Part shown: positions 44,261 through 52,915 of the stretch, one piece after another
Layout of the letters: every line of letters starts with the position of its first letter
Position numbering within the stretch: the first letter of the stretch is position 1
Assembly (NCBI RefSeq): GCF_947489035.1
Contig: NZ_CANLCI010000018.1
Coordinates: 1 to 64,000 of the forward strand
Direction: 5' to 3'
Origin: an uncultured Ferrimonas sp.
GTDB taxonomy: Bacteria > Pseudomonadota > Gammaproteobacteria > Enterobacterales > Shewanellaceae
Length of the DNA: 64,000 nucleotides
Notes under the pieces: generated by a model
Databases searched by the model: none
Told to the model about the DNA's origin: nothing
Seen by the model: only the letters and a program-made list of their open reading frames with translations
Position numbers and translations under genes: made by a program

Positions 44261-45748
44261 GTGGGCCAAGCGGTATTTACTCGTGGTAGCACTCTACGCC
44301 ACATCTTAGTGATGACCAGCACCAGCAGCATCGGCTTAATGACCATGTTTGCGGTGGATTTAGCAGACATGTATTTCTTAAGTTTGCTGGGTGAACAAGA
44401 GTTGGCCGCCGCCATCGGTTTCGCTGGCACCTTGCTGTTTTTGCTTACCGCCATCAGCATCGGTTTGAATATCGCTATGGGGGCAATGGTGTCGCGGGCT
44501 GAAGGCGCGCACAATCGCGCAGGTGCCCGCCGTTATTGCACCAATGTGTTGCTGCTCAGTGGCATCATCAGCGCGGTGTTAACGGTGCCACTGTGGATCA
44601 CCTTGCCGGATCTGCTGAGCTTTTTAGGCGCCACGGGCTTAACCCACGAATACGCCGTGGCCTATGGGCGAATATTGCTGCCCAGCACCATGTTTTTAAC
44701 CGTGGGCATGGTCGGTGCGTCGGCGCTGCGAGCGGTTGGCGCGGCCAAGTTATCGATGTACGCCACCATGATTGGCGGGGCGGTTAATGCCATTTTGGAT
44801 CCCCTTTTCATCTTTACTTTTGGTTGGGGCTTAGAAGGGGCGGCATGGGCATCGGTGATTGCGCGTTTAGCCATTGTGTTGATGGCGCTGATCCCACTGC
44901 ACCGGAAGTACAACTTGATGGCGCCGCCGTCGCTCAATCACTTTTTGGCTGACTTTAAGCCGGTGATGGTGATTGCGTTACCGGCGATGCTGACCAACCT
45001 AGCGACCCCGATCGGCAGCAGTTACGTGCTTAAATCGATGGCGGAATTTGGTGATTCTGCGGTGGCCGGTACCGCCATTATTGGCCGCTTAGCGCCAGTG
45101 GCGTTCGGTTTTGTGTTTGCGCTATCGGGCGCCATTGGGCCGATCATTGGCCAGAACGCGGGCCAGCACCTTTATGGGCGTGTGCGCGAAGCGATCCGCA
45201 ACGCCTTGTTGGTAAATCTGGTTTACGTGTGCTGCGTGTGGTTGCTGCTGGCGCTCTGCGCGGACTACGTGATCAATGCGTTTGATGCCAGTGGGGATGC
45301 GGCCGAGTTGCTGTACTTCTACCTGCATTGGTTGATTGGTGGCTTTGTGTTTGCGGGTACGCTGTTTATTACCAATGCGTGTTTTAACAACCTGAATCGC
45401 GCCCACATCGCCACTCTGTTTAACTTTGCCCGTGCCTTTTTAGGCACGGTGCCCGCGGTGTTTATTCTGGCGCCGATCTTTGGTGCTAAAGGGGTGCTTG
45501 CGGGGGAAACCATTGGCGTTGTGATCTGGTCGCTTCTGGCGGTGTGGTTGGTTAACCGTACGGTGAATGTGATCCAAGCGGGAATAGAGCTGCCGAAAAC
45601 GGAGGTCGAGGAGCTATTCGAGCCGCTAAAAGAGGATGAAACCTGTCAATGGGCGTACAGCTCTGGTCAAGCGCAGTTAAATCAGCAATGCCACTCGCAT
45701 ATCGACAGCGACGAACGCGGCGACACCCCCGAAAAGCCAATCCGATAA
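44261..45748 (+). CDS. MATE family efflux transporter
   Basis: 495 residues with twelve hydrophobic segments in two related halves. MATE patterns include VDLADMYFLSLLGEQELAAAIGFAGTLLF in the first half and FALSGAIGPIIGQNAGQ in the second. Antiporter (Na+ or H+) exporting organic cations or metabolites; substrate not deducible. The start is GTG with AAGGAG 6 bp upstream. The C-terminal 50 residues after the last segment are hydrophilic and longer than usual. Confidence 0.92.
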   Translation: MGQAVFTRGSTLRHILVMTSTSSIGLMTMFAVDLADMYFLSLLGEQELAAAIGFAGTLLFLLTAISIGLNIAMGAMVSRAEGAHNRAGARRYCTNVLLLSGIISAVLTVPLWITLPDLLSFLGATGLTHEYAVAYGRILLPSTMFLTVGMVGASALRAVGAAKLSMYATMIGGAVNAILDPLFIFTFGWGLEGAAWASVIARLAIVLMALIPLHRKYNLMAPPSLNHFLADFKPVMVIALPAMLTNLATPIGSSYVLKSMAEFGDSAVAGTAIIGRLAPVAFGFVFALSGAIGPIIGQNAGQHLYGRVREAIRNALLVNLVYVCCVWLLLALCADYVINAFDASGDAAELLYFYLHWLIGGFVFAGTLFITNACFNNLNRAHIATLFNFARAFLGTVPAVFILAPIFGAKGVLAGETIGVVIWSLLAVWLVNRTVNVIQAGIELPKTEVEELFEPLKEDETCQWAYSSGQAQLNQQCHSHIDSDERGDTPEKPIR

Positions 45749-45788
45749 ACCCTCTGGCCACGCTGTTTTTACAGCGTGGCCACGGTGC

Positions 45789-47048
45789 TCAGCGTTGCTG
45801 CCACTCCAACCACATCTTCGATTTAAACGCTAAAAATCCCATGTCGGAATCGGGACTAAAGCGCGCGATTTTGCCGTCGTCATCCAAATAATCAAAGTAC
45901 TCATAATGACGTAGGTTGTCTGCTTGGTACTGATAGCACTGGATGGTGATGCAAGCGCGTTCTTGGCTTAGATTGCGGAGCTGGTGGGTTTGGTTTAAGC
46001 CAGCGGAGATCCAAGTGATGTCGTCACGGCGGAAGCTTTGGCTGGCAAACGGCTGCTGGTGATGGGCAGAGAGCATGGCAAACAGGCTGACGTTGATCTC
46101 GCCATCCAAAACGCGAATGATGGCGTCCGCGTTGGCGTGATTGTGGATCGGCGAATAGCTTTGGCAAGGCCAGATCTCCATAACGTAGGGGATCCCTGGG
46201 GATTCCCCTTGGTTCTGACCAAGGGTGATCCGCAGATAATTCTCGTTTTTATCCTGATGATCTGACAGCTGGTGTTTACGGGCCAATTGCTGATAGCACC
46301 AGCCGTTGGGGTTGTTGATTGAAGCGTTGATGGCATCGGCAAAATCCGGGAAATCTTCGGTGTTTAAGGTGAAATCGCGACCGCTGATGTTGGCGTACAG
46401 CTGCTGACAGGCGGTACTGAGGTTTTTCGCGACGGTTTTGCTGGCACAAGCAACGTCGACCATCCGTAGCTGGTTGATGGGCGAGACCAACAGTGGCGGC
46501 TTGATGGTGACGGGATCGGTCCATTGGCGGGTGATCGCCACCGGATCCGAGGAGGAGATCTCCACCTGAGTGATCTGATGCAGCCAGGAAGGTTGGTCGT
46601 TTTCGCGTGGCGCCAGATAGGTTTCCGCCGCGCCTTGCCCGTAACTGAGTAAGCCCGTTTCGGCGCGCATTTCGCCTTTACCGTAACGAAATTGCTGGTT
46701 CAAACTGTCGATGCTGATCCAATAGGCGCAGTTGGGATCCGCATCAATCCCGCTGCTGATCTCGACGAGTGGCTGCCAGTGGCGATAATGTTTGCCAAAA
46801 TCGCTCTCTACCTGCCGTGCGTATAACGTGGTTTTCTGAGCACTGACCGTCAGTTTCAGCCCTTTATCGCCGTCGTTACTGCCACAATAAAACGTCAATT
46901 GTTGCTGCGCTTTACTTGGCTGAATCGCCGCGACACTGAGTGCGCCTTGGCCGCTAACGGCCAGTGTGGCCACCACTGCGGTTGCAGCATTGGCTGTCGC
47001 TTGCGTTGCCATCTTGGCCTGATCGGGCGTTTTGGTTGCCGTTTCCAT
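45789..47048 (-). CDS. Two-part protein with C-terminal cysteine-dioxygenase-like cupin
   Basis: 419 residues. The N-terminal 45 residues are Ala/Thr-rich and low complexity. About 50-185 form a beta-rich domain (LTFYCGSNDGDKGLKLTVSA, CAYWISIDSLNQQFRYGKGE) that I cannot assign firmly. About 225-400 resemble cysteine-dioxygenase-type cupins: SPIHNHANADAIIRVLDGE with His302 and His304 as metal ligands, and NQTHQL with His355 as the likely third. The residue equivalent to the Cys of the Cys-Tyr crosslink is Ala. No clear signal peptide. Last gene of the four-gene operon, 19 bp after the upstream cytochrome gene, with AAGGAGAG before the ATG. Confidence 0.75.
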   Translation of the reverse strand: METATKTPDQAKMATQATANAATAVVATLAVSGQGALSVAAIQPSKAQQQLTFYCGSNDGDKGLKLTVSAQKTTLYARQVESDFGKHYRHWQPLVEISSGIDADPNCAYWISIDSLNQQFRYGKGEMRAETGLLSYGQGAAETYLAPRENDQPSWLHQITQVEISSSDPVAITRQWTDPVTIKPPLLVSPINQLRMVDVACASKTVAKNLSTACQQLYANISGRDFTLNTEDFPDFADAINASINNPNGWCYQQLARKHQLSDHQDKNENYLRITLGQNQGESPGIPYVMEIWPCQSYSPIHNHANADAIIRVLDGEINVSLFAMLSAHHQQPFASQSFRRDDITWISAGLNQTHQLRNLSQERACITIQCYQYQADNLRHYEYFDYLDDDGKIARFSPDSDMGFLAFKSKMWLEWQQR

Positions 47049-47067
47049 AGAACTCTCCTTGTTACTG

Positions 47068-48480
47068 TTATTTGACGTTGGGCTGTTGGAATGCCCGAGT
47101 GGCTAAGATCCAGCTGAAATCAGCGCCAGCGCGTTGGGCGCCTTGGTGGCAATTCATGCAGCTGTCGTACTGGTGGTAGGTTTCCATGGTGATGTTGGCG
47201 AGCTGACACTCAGGAAAAGGCATGCCGCCCGCTTGCACGCTGGTGCCATCTTCACAGCCAAAGTCGTCGTCGCTGGGGGTTTTCGCTGAAGCCGACGGTA
47301 ACTGCGGCCATTGGCTGCCAATCAATTGATAGTGTTGCCACACGGTGCCAGCTAAGGCTTGGCGGTACTGCTGGTTTAAGCCGGTGGTGGAGTAATCCGG
47401 CTGGCCAGCAGCGGGTTTGGGGGTATCGGGGATCTGGCTTAAGCGCACCACATTGATGGGCTCTGGGTTGAAATCATTGGCGTCGGGCACACGGCTAGAT
47501 CCTGGGTGAGCGGCAGGGTTGGCGCGGCGTACCGACGCTTGCCGTTGATACAGGGTGGGATCGTAATAGGAGGGTTGCATCTGTGCCGGCGTGGTTGGAT
47601 CCTCGCCTAAGTTGTCTACCTGCTCAAAGGTGGCCCACACCCACTGGGGGAAATCCGGTGTTTTCTGGGCAATGTGGAAGCCAACCAAACCCACCTTAGT
47701 TTGCTCGCAATCGCAGCGGATCATCTGATTGGCTTGATCGCTGCAGCTTCCGGGAACCGAGACAACGGCGTTATCTAGGCTGAAAAAGCGCGAATGAAAT
47801 TGAGATGGCACCCGGCGTAAATCACGCCACGCGGCTTTCACTTCAATCACCCCAACCTGATCAACGCCATTGCCTGCGGGCAAGGTGATCCCATCACTGG
47901 GCCACTGCGCTTGGTTGTAATAGCCCTGGTTGCGGATAAAGTCATATTCGACCTGATTCATGCGCACTTCGTAACGGGTAAATAAGCCGGTTTGATCGGG
48001 CAGCGGGCCGCCGAAGGCTTGATCCAACTCGTCAGCAACGGTGGTAAATTTTGAACCGGAAATTAACGCCCGCTTACCGGCAAATTCGCTGTTTTTGCAG
48101 ACGGCGGTATTGGGGCGTTCCTCCCATTTAGGCGGCTTACTGCCATCTTGCGGAAACAGCTCAAACGCGGATTTCCAGCCAAGCCAAACCGGCTGCATCT
48201 GCTCATCGTATTGGCCAAACACCTTAGGATCCGAGGGGCGAAAAGGCACCCCATGGCTGCCCACTTTGGACGGCCACATCAGGGCAATGAAGTTTTGCCA
48301 ATTGAAGTGATCAAAGTAGGGGCGTTTTGCGACCCCAGACAACGCAAACGGCTGCGCTGGCACTTCGGCAAGGGGCGTACCGCTGATCTTCGGCGTTAAC
48401 GCACGATAGAGTGGATCCGGCTCGGCACTGGCGGTGGCAACAACGCTGGCAGAGACAAGCAAAGCAGAAAGTGTACGCAT
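47068..48480 (-). CDS. Exported mono-haem c-type protein (1)
   Basis: 470 residues. Signal peptide (MRTLSALLVSASVVATASA) to the periplasm. One haem c site, CMNCH, lies only 25 residues from the C-terminus (about 441-445). The large N-terminal part (FNWQNFIALMWPSKVG, WLGWKSAFELFP, MNQVEYDFIRNQGYY, VIEVKAAWRDLR, VGLVGFHIAQKTPDFPQWVWATFEQVDN) is not a standard cytochrome fold and may be catalytic or substrate-binding. The phrase WVWATFEQV also recalls the WVYGTFAYI of the next gene. The start codon follows the stop of that gene directly. Confidence 0.8.
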   Translation of the reverse strand: MRTLSALLVSASVVATASAEPDPLYRALTPKISGTPLAEVPAQPFALSGVAKRPYFDHFNWQNFIALMWPSKVGSHGVPFRPSDPKVFGQYDEQMQPVWLGWKSAFELFPQDGSKPPKWEERPNTAVCKNSEFAGKRALISGSKFTTVADELDQAFGGPLPDQTGLFTRYEVRMNQVEYDFIRNQGYYNQAQWPSDGITLPAGNGVDQVGVIEVKAAWRDLRRVPSQFHSRFFSLDNAVVSVPGSCSDQANQMIRCDCEQTKVGLVGFHIAQKTPDFPQWVWATFEQVDNLGEDPTTPAQMQPSYYDPTLYQRQASVRRANPAAHPGSSRVPDANDFNPEPINVVRLSQIPDTPKPAAGQPDYSTTGLNQQYRQALAGTVWQHYQLIGSQWPQLPSASAKTPSDDDFGCEDGTSVQAGGMPFPECQLANITMETYHQYDSCMNCHQGAQRAGADFSWILATRAFQQPNVK

Positions 48481-49851
48481 CTATTTATCCTCACACTGAG
48501 CCGGTTGCCCAGCTTGTTCAAATAGGTTCCATTGCTGCAGGGCAATCTGCATCTGCAAAGAGGTGTCTAAATTCATTAAATTGGGGTAGTTTCCGCCGCT
48601 GTAGTCTTGCGGAAATTGAGTGGTTTGGAAGTAATTAACGTTGTCTTGGCTGAACTGAGTACAGAGCCCATCAAAGCCGAAAATGGGTGGGCTGTAGCTC
48701 CCAATTTCAAAGGTGGCGCCCGCTTGATTGGCGTAGGCACCACCATGGCAGGAAAGGCATGAGCTTTGTTTGTTATCCACCGGGCCAGCCAAGCGGCCAT
48801 TGCAGCCAAAGTGCTCGAACGCGCGTATTTGGGTATTCAGCACACTTTGTTGAACGGGCAGGGAGGCTGCTTGTGGCACGGCCGGGAAGGTCCAAGGATC
48901 CATCCCCCATTGCAACCCAACCGGCTGTAGGTTGTCCCAAACCGTGGCGCCGTTGCGGTTGATGTAAGCAAAGGTGCCGTAAACCCAGCGGGTCGGTGAG
49001 CGTTTATCCACCACCGCCACATCAACCTGCACTAAATGCACATCCTGCACTTGGCGCTGACATAAATACTGCTTGTCTTGTTGTCGATGGCGATTGGCTT
49101 GCCACTTGGGGCTGCCTTGCAAGTAGGCCACTTGGCTTGGTGGTACGGTTGAAAACAGAAATTTCACCACCACGGTGCCTTCGGCAAAGGGCATGCCCTT
49201 GGTGGTGGTGATGCCATTTTGTTGGCTGATCACCGGCAACCCCGCGGGATCCCAACCTTGACCAATGGTGTAAGCGCCAATGTCGTTGTACATGCCCACA
49301 GCCCAGGTTTCATAACCGGCGCTGCTGTCTGGTAAGGAGTGCAGCCCTTGCCATGGTTTGCCAAAAAAATCCCCTAAACTGGCGGTGCGTTCATTGGTTA
49401 GCCCATGCACAAACTCTCTGCCGGTGCGTTGATCAAAGGCCATCCACGGAATATGAAACCAGCGATCTTCACCATCGATGTTGGTTTGGAAACCGTCGTT
49501 GTTATTGAGATCGGCCGATTGCCCCCGTTTGACGTAATCCAAAATCGCCATGATGTACTGCTGGTAACGTTGTTCTTGCTCCCAGCTGGGCGATTCGGGC
49601 TGGTCAAAATTGACGCCCATGGGGATGGCAATGTTCAACCACGGACAGTTGGTTGCATTACAGCTTGGCTGCGTTTTCGGGTATTGATCGCTGAGGGTAA
49701 ACGTTGGCCCATTCCAGTTTTTCGGCGGCGCTTGGACGGCGTCTTTCCATGCCCAATCGCCGCTGGACTGATGGGCTTTGGGCTGCGCCAAGGCGTGGCT
49801 GGTTACTAGGACTAAGGCGAGGCTGAGTCCCATCGTTGGCAGATTTTTCAT
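48481..49851 (-). CDS. Exported mono-haem c-type protein (2)
   Basis: 456 residues from the ATG at 49851, preferred for spacing to AGGGA; an ATG at 49860 adds three residues. Signal peptide (MKNLPTMGLSLALVLVTSHALA). One haem c site, CLSCH, about 87 residues from the C-terminus. The body (WNGPTFTLSDQYP, WFHIPWMAFDQRTGREFVHGLTNERTAS, WAVGMYNDIGAYTIGQGW, VVVKFLFSTVPP, RWVYGTFAYI) parallels the neighbouring haem protein, suggesting distant paralogues. Likely a periplasmic electron carrier or oxidoreductase subunit. Second gene of the operon. Confidence 0.8.
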   Translation of the reverse strand: MKNLPTMGLSLALVLVTSHALAQPKAHQSSGDWAWKDAVQAPPKNWNGPTFTLSDQYPKTQPSCNATNCPWLNIAIPMGVNFDQPESPSWEQEQRYQQYIMAILDYVKRGQSADLNNNDGFQTNIDGEDRWFHIPWMAFDQRTGREFVHGLTNERTASLGDFFGKPWQGLHSLPDSSAGYETWAVGMYNDIGAYTIGQGWDPAGLPVISQQNGITTTKGMPFAEGTVVVKFLFSTVPPSQVAYLQGSPKWQANRHRQQDKQYLCQRQVQDVHLVQVDVAVVDKRSPTRWVYGTFAYINRNGATVWDNLQPVGLQWGMDPWTFPAVPQAASLPVQQSVLNTQIRAFEHFGCNGRLAGPVDNKQSSCLSCHGGAYANQAGATFEIGSYSPPIFGFDGLCTQFSQDNVNYFQTTQFPQDYSGGNYPNLMNLDTSLQMQIALQQWNLFEQAGQPAQCEDK

Positions 49852-49875
49852 CAGTAGCATTCCCTGCGTGAGTGA

Positions 49876-50892
49876 TTAAAGCGCAATGATGTGAAGGTAT
49901 TGACTGAGGGTGTCGGCTTTGTTGGCGGTTAAGGCCACTTGGATCGGCGAACCATGTTGGTCGTCCACCAGCACCATGCCCGAGCGATCGTCTTCTTCGT
50001 TTAGCTGCTGTTCGATACGCAGGTTGAAGGTTTGAGTTTGGATCAAGTTCGGTTCGGCAATAACGCTGGCGGCGAGGGGATCCCAGAAATCGAGGTAGTT
50101 GTCGATCCCGGGCCGAATGGTGCTGCTGTGAAGGATCTGCACTAAGAAACGGGCAGCGTCGTTATTGATCTCGGCCAGCTGATTAACGAAGGCCCAGTCG
50201 ATGGGCACATCAGCGGTGGCATTAAGGGCGACTAAGGTGATGGGCAAGCCACTTTGAATGATCTCTTGCGCGCCGAGGGGATCCACAAAAATATTCCACT
50301 CCGCCACGGTGTTGCTGTAGTAGGGGTTGGGCTCCATGGTGGCTTGAATATTGCCGGGTGCACCGGGTTGAACAAATTCGGCGGTCAGGTTGCCGCCCAT
50401 CATCACGATTTTACTCACGTGTTGGTTGATCGCTTGTTGTAAGTGGGGCTGGGCCTTTGCGTGTTGCAGTAAAGTGCCCCAAGTGGTGCCACCGCCAATG
50501 CACAGCACCGTCAGTGGACTGGTGCGCTGCAGCAGCAATTCAGTTAAAAACCGTTGGGCATCGGCCACCGTGGCGACGGTGTTTTGTTGGGGAAACGCCG
50601 CACCGTAGTGGCGATCGGCCGCTTGTCGGTCTGCCCCAGGGAAAGTATTGCTGTATCGCAGCGGTGCATTGCTGCCAGCCGCCACTGGAATGTTGCGGTC
50701 GCTTGGCACTCCGGTTAAACACAGCATATTACTGATGTTGCGGACACCTTGGCTTAGGTGGACGTCGCCAGTGCCGGTAACGGTAATGCCCACCACCTCA
50801 ATGCGTGGGTGTTTCAGAAGATATAGGATGGCCAGGTAGTCATCAAAGTCGGCATCGGTATCAATTAATACGGGTATTTTTGTCGGGGTCAT
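49876..50892 (-). CDS. Nucleoside-hydrolase-like protein with altered active site
   Basis: 338 residues. The calcium-binding motif D-T-D-A-D-F-D-D (11-18) keeps the four Asp of inosine/uridine-preferring hydrolases but lacks the usual Pro-Gly. N-T-V-A-E-W-N (194-200), FVDPLGAQ and Thr226 (ALNATADVP) also match. The usual HDP near the C-terminus is W-D-P (Trp270-Asp271), so the catalytic His is absent. No signal peptide, so probably cytoplasmic. ATG 50892 with AAGGAA upstream is preferred over one at 50931. First gene of the operon, 24 bp before the cytochrome-like gene, divergent from lysR. Confidence 0.85.
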   Translation of the reverse strand: MTPTKIPVLIDTDADFDDYLAILYLLKHPRIEVVGITVTGTGDVHLSQGVRNISNMLCLTGVPSDRNIPVAAGSNAPLRYSNTFPGADRQAADRHYGAAFPQQNTVATVADAQRFLTELLLQRTSPLTVLCIGGGTTWGTLLQHAKAQPHLQQAINQHVSKIVMMGGNLTAEFVQPGAPGNIQATMEPNPYYSNTVAEWNIFVDPLGAQEIIQSGLPITLVALNATADVPIDWAFVNQLAEINNDAARFLVQILHSSTIRPGIDNYLDFWDPLAASVIAEPNLIQTQTFNLRIEQQLNEEDDRSGMVLVDDQHGSPIQVALTANKADTLSQYLHIIAL

Positions 50893-51123
50893 AGCGGCTT
50901 CCTTGCGTTCGTGACAGAGTGCGATAATCACAATGTAGAACTTGAAGGCGTTTTTTGTGGCTAAAAAAAAGCAAAAAAAATTGAGCCTTTTTGTTTAAAT
51001 TTCAAATAGTAACAATGCTGTCGCTCGTCATGATTTTGACGCAACTCAGCGCATGTTGAGCAGGCAAGCGGCTGATGGATTGGCGCCATGCATTGGTGTT
51101 TTTAGCAATAGGAGAGGCCCACC

Positions 51124-52056
51124 GTGGCGCATAACCTTAACCAGCTGCGGGTGCTGGCGGCGCTGTTGCAGCAGCCCAATCTCACTTACGTTGGGCAGCA
51201 GCTGCACCTAACTCAGTCGGCGGTAAGCAAGGTGCTGGCGCAACTGCGAATTGAATTTAACGATCCGTTGCTGGTGCGGGATGGACAGCGCTATTTGCTC
51301 AGTGCCAAAGCGCAGCAGTTGCAGCAGCAATTGCCGCAACGGTTGGCGTTATTAGAAGAGCTATACCAGCCGCAGCAGTTTGATGCGCAAGGCTGCGAGC
51401 GCCGCTTTGTGCTGGCGTCGTCGGATTACGTGGCCGAGCATATTTTTCCGGTCATTGTGGAAAAAGTGGCGCAACAGGCGCCTTTGGTGCGGTTGGAGTT
51501 TCAGCTGTGGCATAAGTCGCAGCTGAGCCAGATGGCCACCACCGCAGTGGATCTGGTCTCCACCATTGTGGACGTCGCCCCAGAGAATTGCTGTGCCATC
51601 CACCAAGGCCAAGATGGCTTAGTGGTGTTGATGGATCGTCGCCATCCGTTGGCGGCAACGCCGCTCACGCTGGCGGATTACCTGCAAGCACAGCACCTGC
51701 TGATCAGTGGGGGTGGCGACAAAGACAGTTTGGTGGATCAAGCGCTTGGGCTGCAGGGGCAACAGCGCTATATCCGCGCGCAGGTGCCATTTTTTAGTGC
51801 CGCAACAGCATTGCTGGCGAATAGCCAACTGCTGCTGACCACGCCGATGCACATTGCCGAGCAACTGTGCGAACCGGGGCAGCTGTGTTGGCAACCGTTA
51901 CCCTTCGCGCTACCGCAGCAGCAATACCAGCTGTTTTGGCATCAGCGCCACGACAGCGACTTAGCACACCAATGGTTGCGGCAGTTGGCCTTGCCCTGTT
52001 TGCAAGGCCATCTGCAGCGCAAAGTGGCGCAAGGTTTGGCCGCTAAAACAACCTGA
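51124..52056 (+). CDS. LysR-type regulator, divergent from the NH-cytochrome-cupin operon
   Basis: 310 residues. N-terminal helix-turn-helix: LNQLRVLAALLQQPNLTYVGQQLHLTQSAVSKVLAQLR, read in parts, then PLLVRDG. The effector domain is about 90-300. It starts with GTG, GGAG 9 bp upstream. The 231-bp gap to the nucleoside-hydrolase gene is the natural place for its operator, so it probably controls that operon. Effector unknown. A string of Gln and Leu follows the helix-turn-helix. Confidence 0.9.
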   Translation: MAHNLNQLRVLAALLQQPNLTYVGQQLHLTQSAVSKVLAQLRIEFNDPLLVRDGQRYLLSAKAQQLQQQLPQRLALLEELYQPQQFDAQGCERRFVLASSDYVAEHIFPVIVEKVAQQAPLVRLEFQLWHKSQLSQMATTAVDLVSTIVDVAPENCCAIHQGQDGLVVLMDRRHPLAATPLTLADYLQAQHLLISGGGDKDSLVDQALGLQGQQRYIRAQVPFFSAATALLANSQLLLTTPMHIAEQLCEPGQLCWQPLPFALPQQQYQLFWHQRHDSDLAHQWLRQLALPCLQGHLQRKVAQGLAAKTT

Positions 52057-52194
52057 GCGGCAAGGTGGTGAGAGATGAGTGTCAGTGGCTGACAAAGGCA
52101 TGGCCTTTTGGAATGGCTACAATGAGAAACCATCACTTCTGGGAATCATCTCGTTGGCATAGACTGGCGCCATCAACTTTTTTCTGGATTTTGT

Positions 52195-52812
52195 ATGACC
52201 TTAACGACTTGGTTGCCGCTGGCACTTATCTGCACTTTAGGCGCGATCTCACCGGGGCCAAGTTTGGCGCTGGTGATCAACAACACCATTAGTGGTGGCA
52301 CCAACCGCGGCTTGATGACGGCCATTGGCCATGGCTTAGGGGTGGGTCTTTATGCGCTGATCACCGCCGCTGGTTTGGGAGTGCTGATCACCCAGAGCCC
52401 GCTGTTGTTTACTGGGATCCAATACGCTGGAGCCGCCTTTTTGCTGTATACCGCCATCAACATATTGCGCAGCAGCCGCGCCGCCAATGGCGGCGAACAA
52501 GAGGATGAGGCCGCTCATCAAGGACGCTTTGTTGGTTTTGGTGGTGGTTTCTTAGTGGCGTTTTTAAACCCCAAATTAGCGCTGTTCTTTTTAGCGTTGT
52601 TCAGCCAATTTGTGTCGCCGCAGCAAAGCCTGTTCGAGCAACTGATCATGATGGCAACGGCAGGAGGGATTGATGCCCTCTGGTACGGTTTGGTGGCCCT
52701 TGGGATCGGCAAAACCGGTTTGTTGCTGCTGTTAAAGCGCCATAGTGTGTGGGTGGATCGGATCAGCGCGGTGATTTTCATTGGGATCGCCGCGGCGGTT
52801 GTACTGCAGTGA
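52195..52812 (+). CDS. LysE/RhtB family exporter
   Basis: 205 residues, six hydrophobic segments. The N-terminal signature GAISPGPSLALVINNTISGG and the later FLVAFLNPKLALFFLALFSQFV are LysE-family marks. The linker RAANGGEQEDEAAHQG is charged. Exports amino acids or related metabolites; substrate unknown. The start lacks a strong ribosome-binding site. It lies 138 bp after lysR on the same strand, but is not clearly part of one unit. Confidence 0.9.
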   Translation: MTLTTWLPLALICTLGAISPGPSLALVINNTISGGTNRGLMTAIGHGLGVGLYALITAAGLGVLITQSPLLFTGIQYAGAAFLLYTAINILRSSRAANGGEQEDEAAHQGRFVGFGGGFLVAFLNPKLALFFLALFSQFVSPQQSLFEQLIMMATAGGIDALWYGLVALGIGKTGLLLLLKRHSVWVDRISAVIFIGIAAAVVLQ

Positions 52813-52823
52813 TCTGGATCACG
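52808..52823. promoter_or_regulatory. CRP-like palindrome at the end of the lysE gene
   Basis: AGTGA-N6-TCACG containing the perfect palindrome GTGATC-TG-GATCAC (52809-52822). It overlaps the LysE stop codon and lies 94 bp upstream of the small gene at 52916. Confidence 0.45.
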
Positions 52824-52915
52824 ACAAGTGGCGAAGAACTGTAAAGTTTACGGTTCTTTCACGGCCAAATTGTTAGCATGTGCTCACGAAGTATTCAGTG
52901 TCGAGAGAGGTTGTG

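Noticed and set aside
48481-49851. CNATNC in the second c-type protein as another haem site
   Set aside because: Spacing is C-x4-C and no His follows; only CLSCH is a valid haem c motif.
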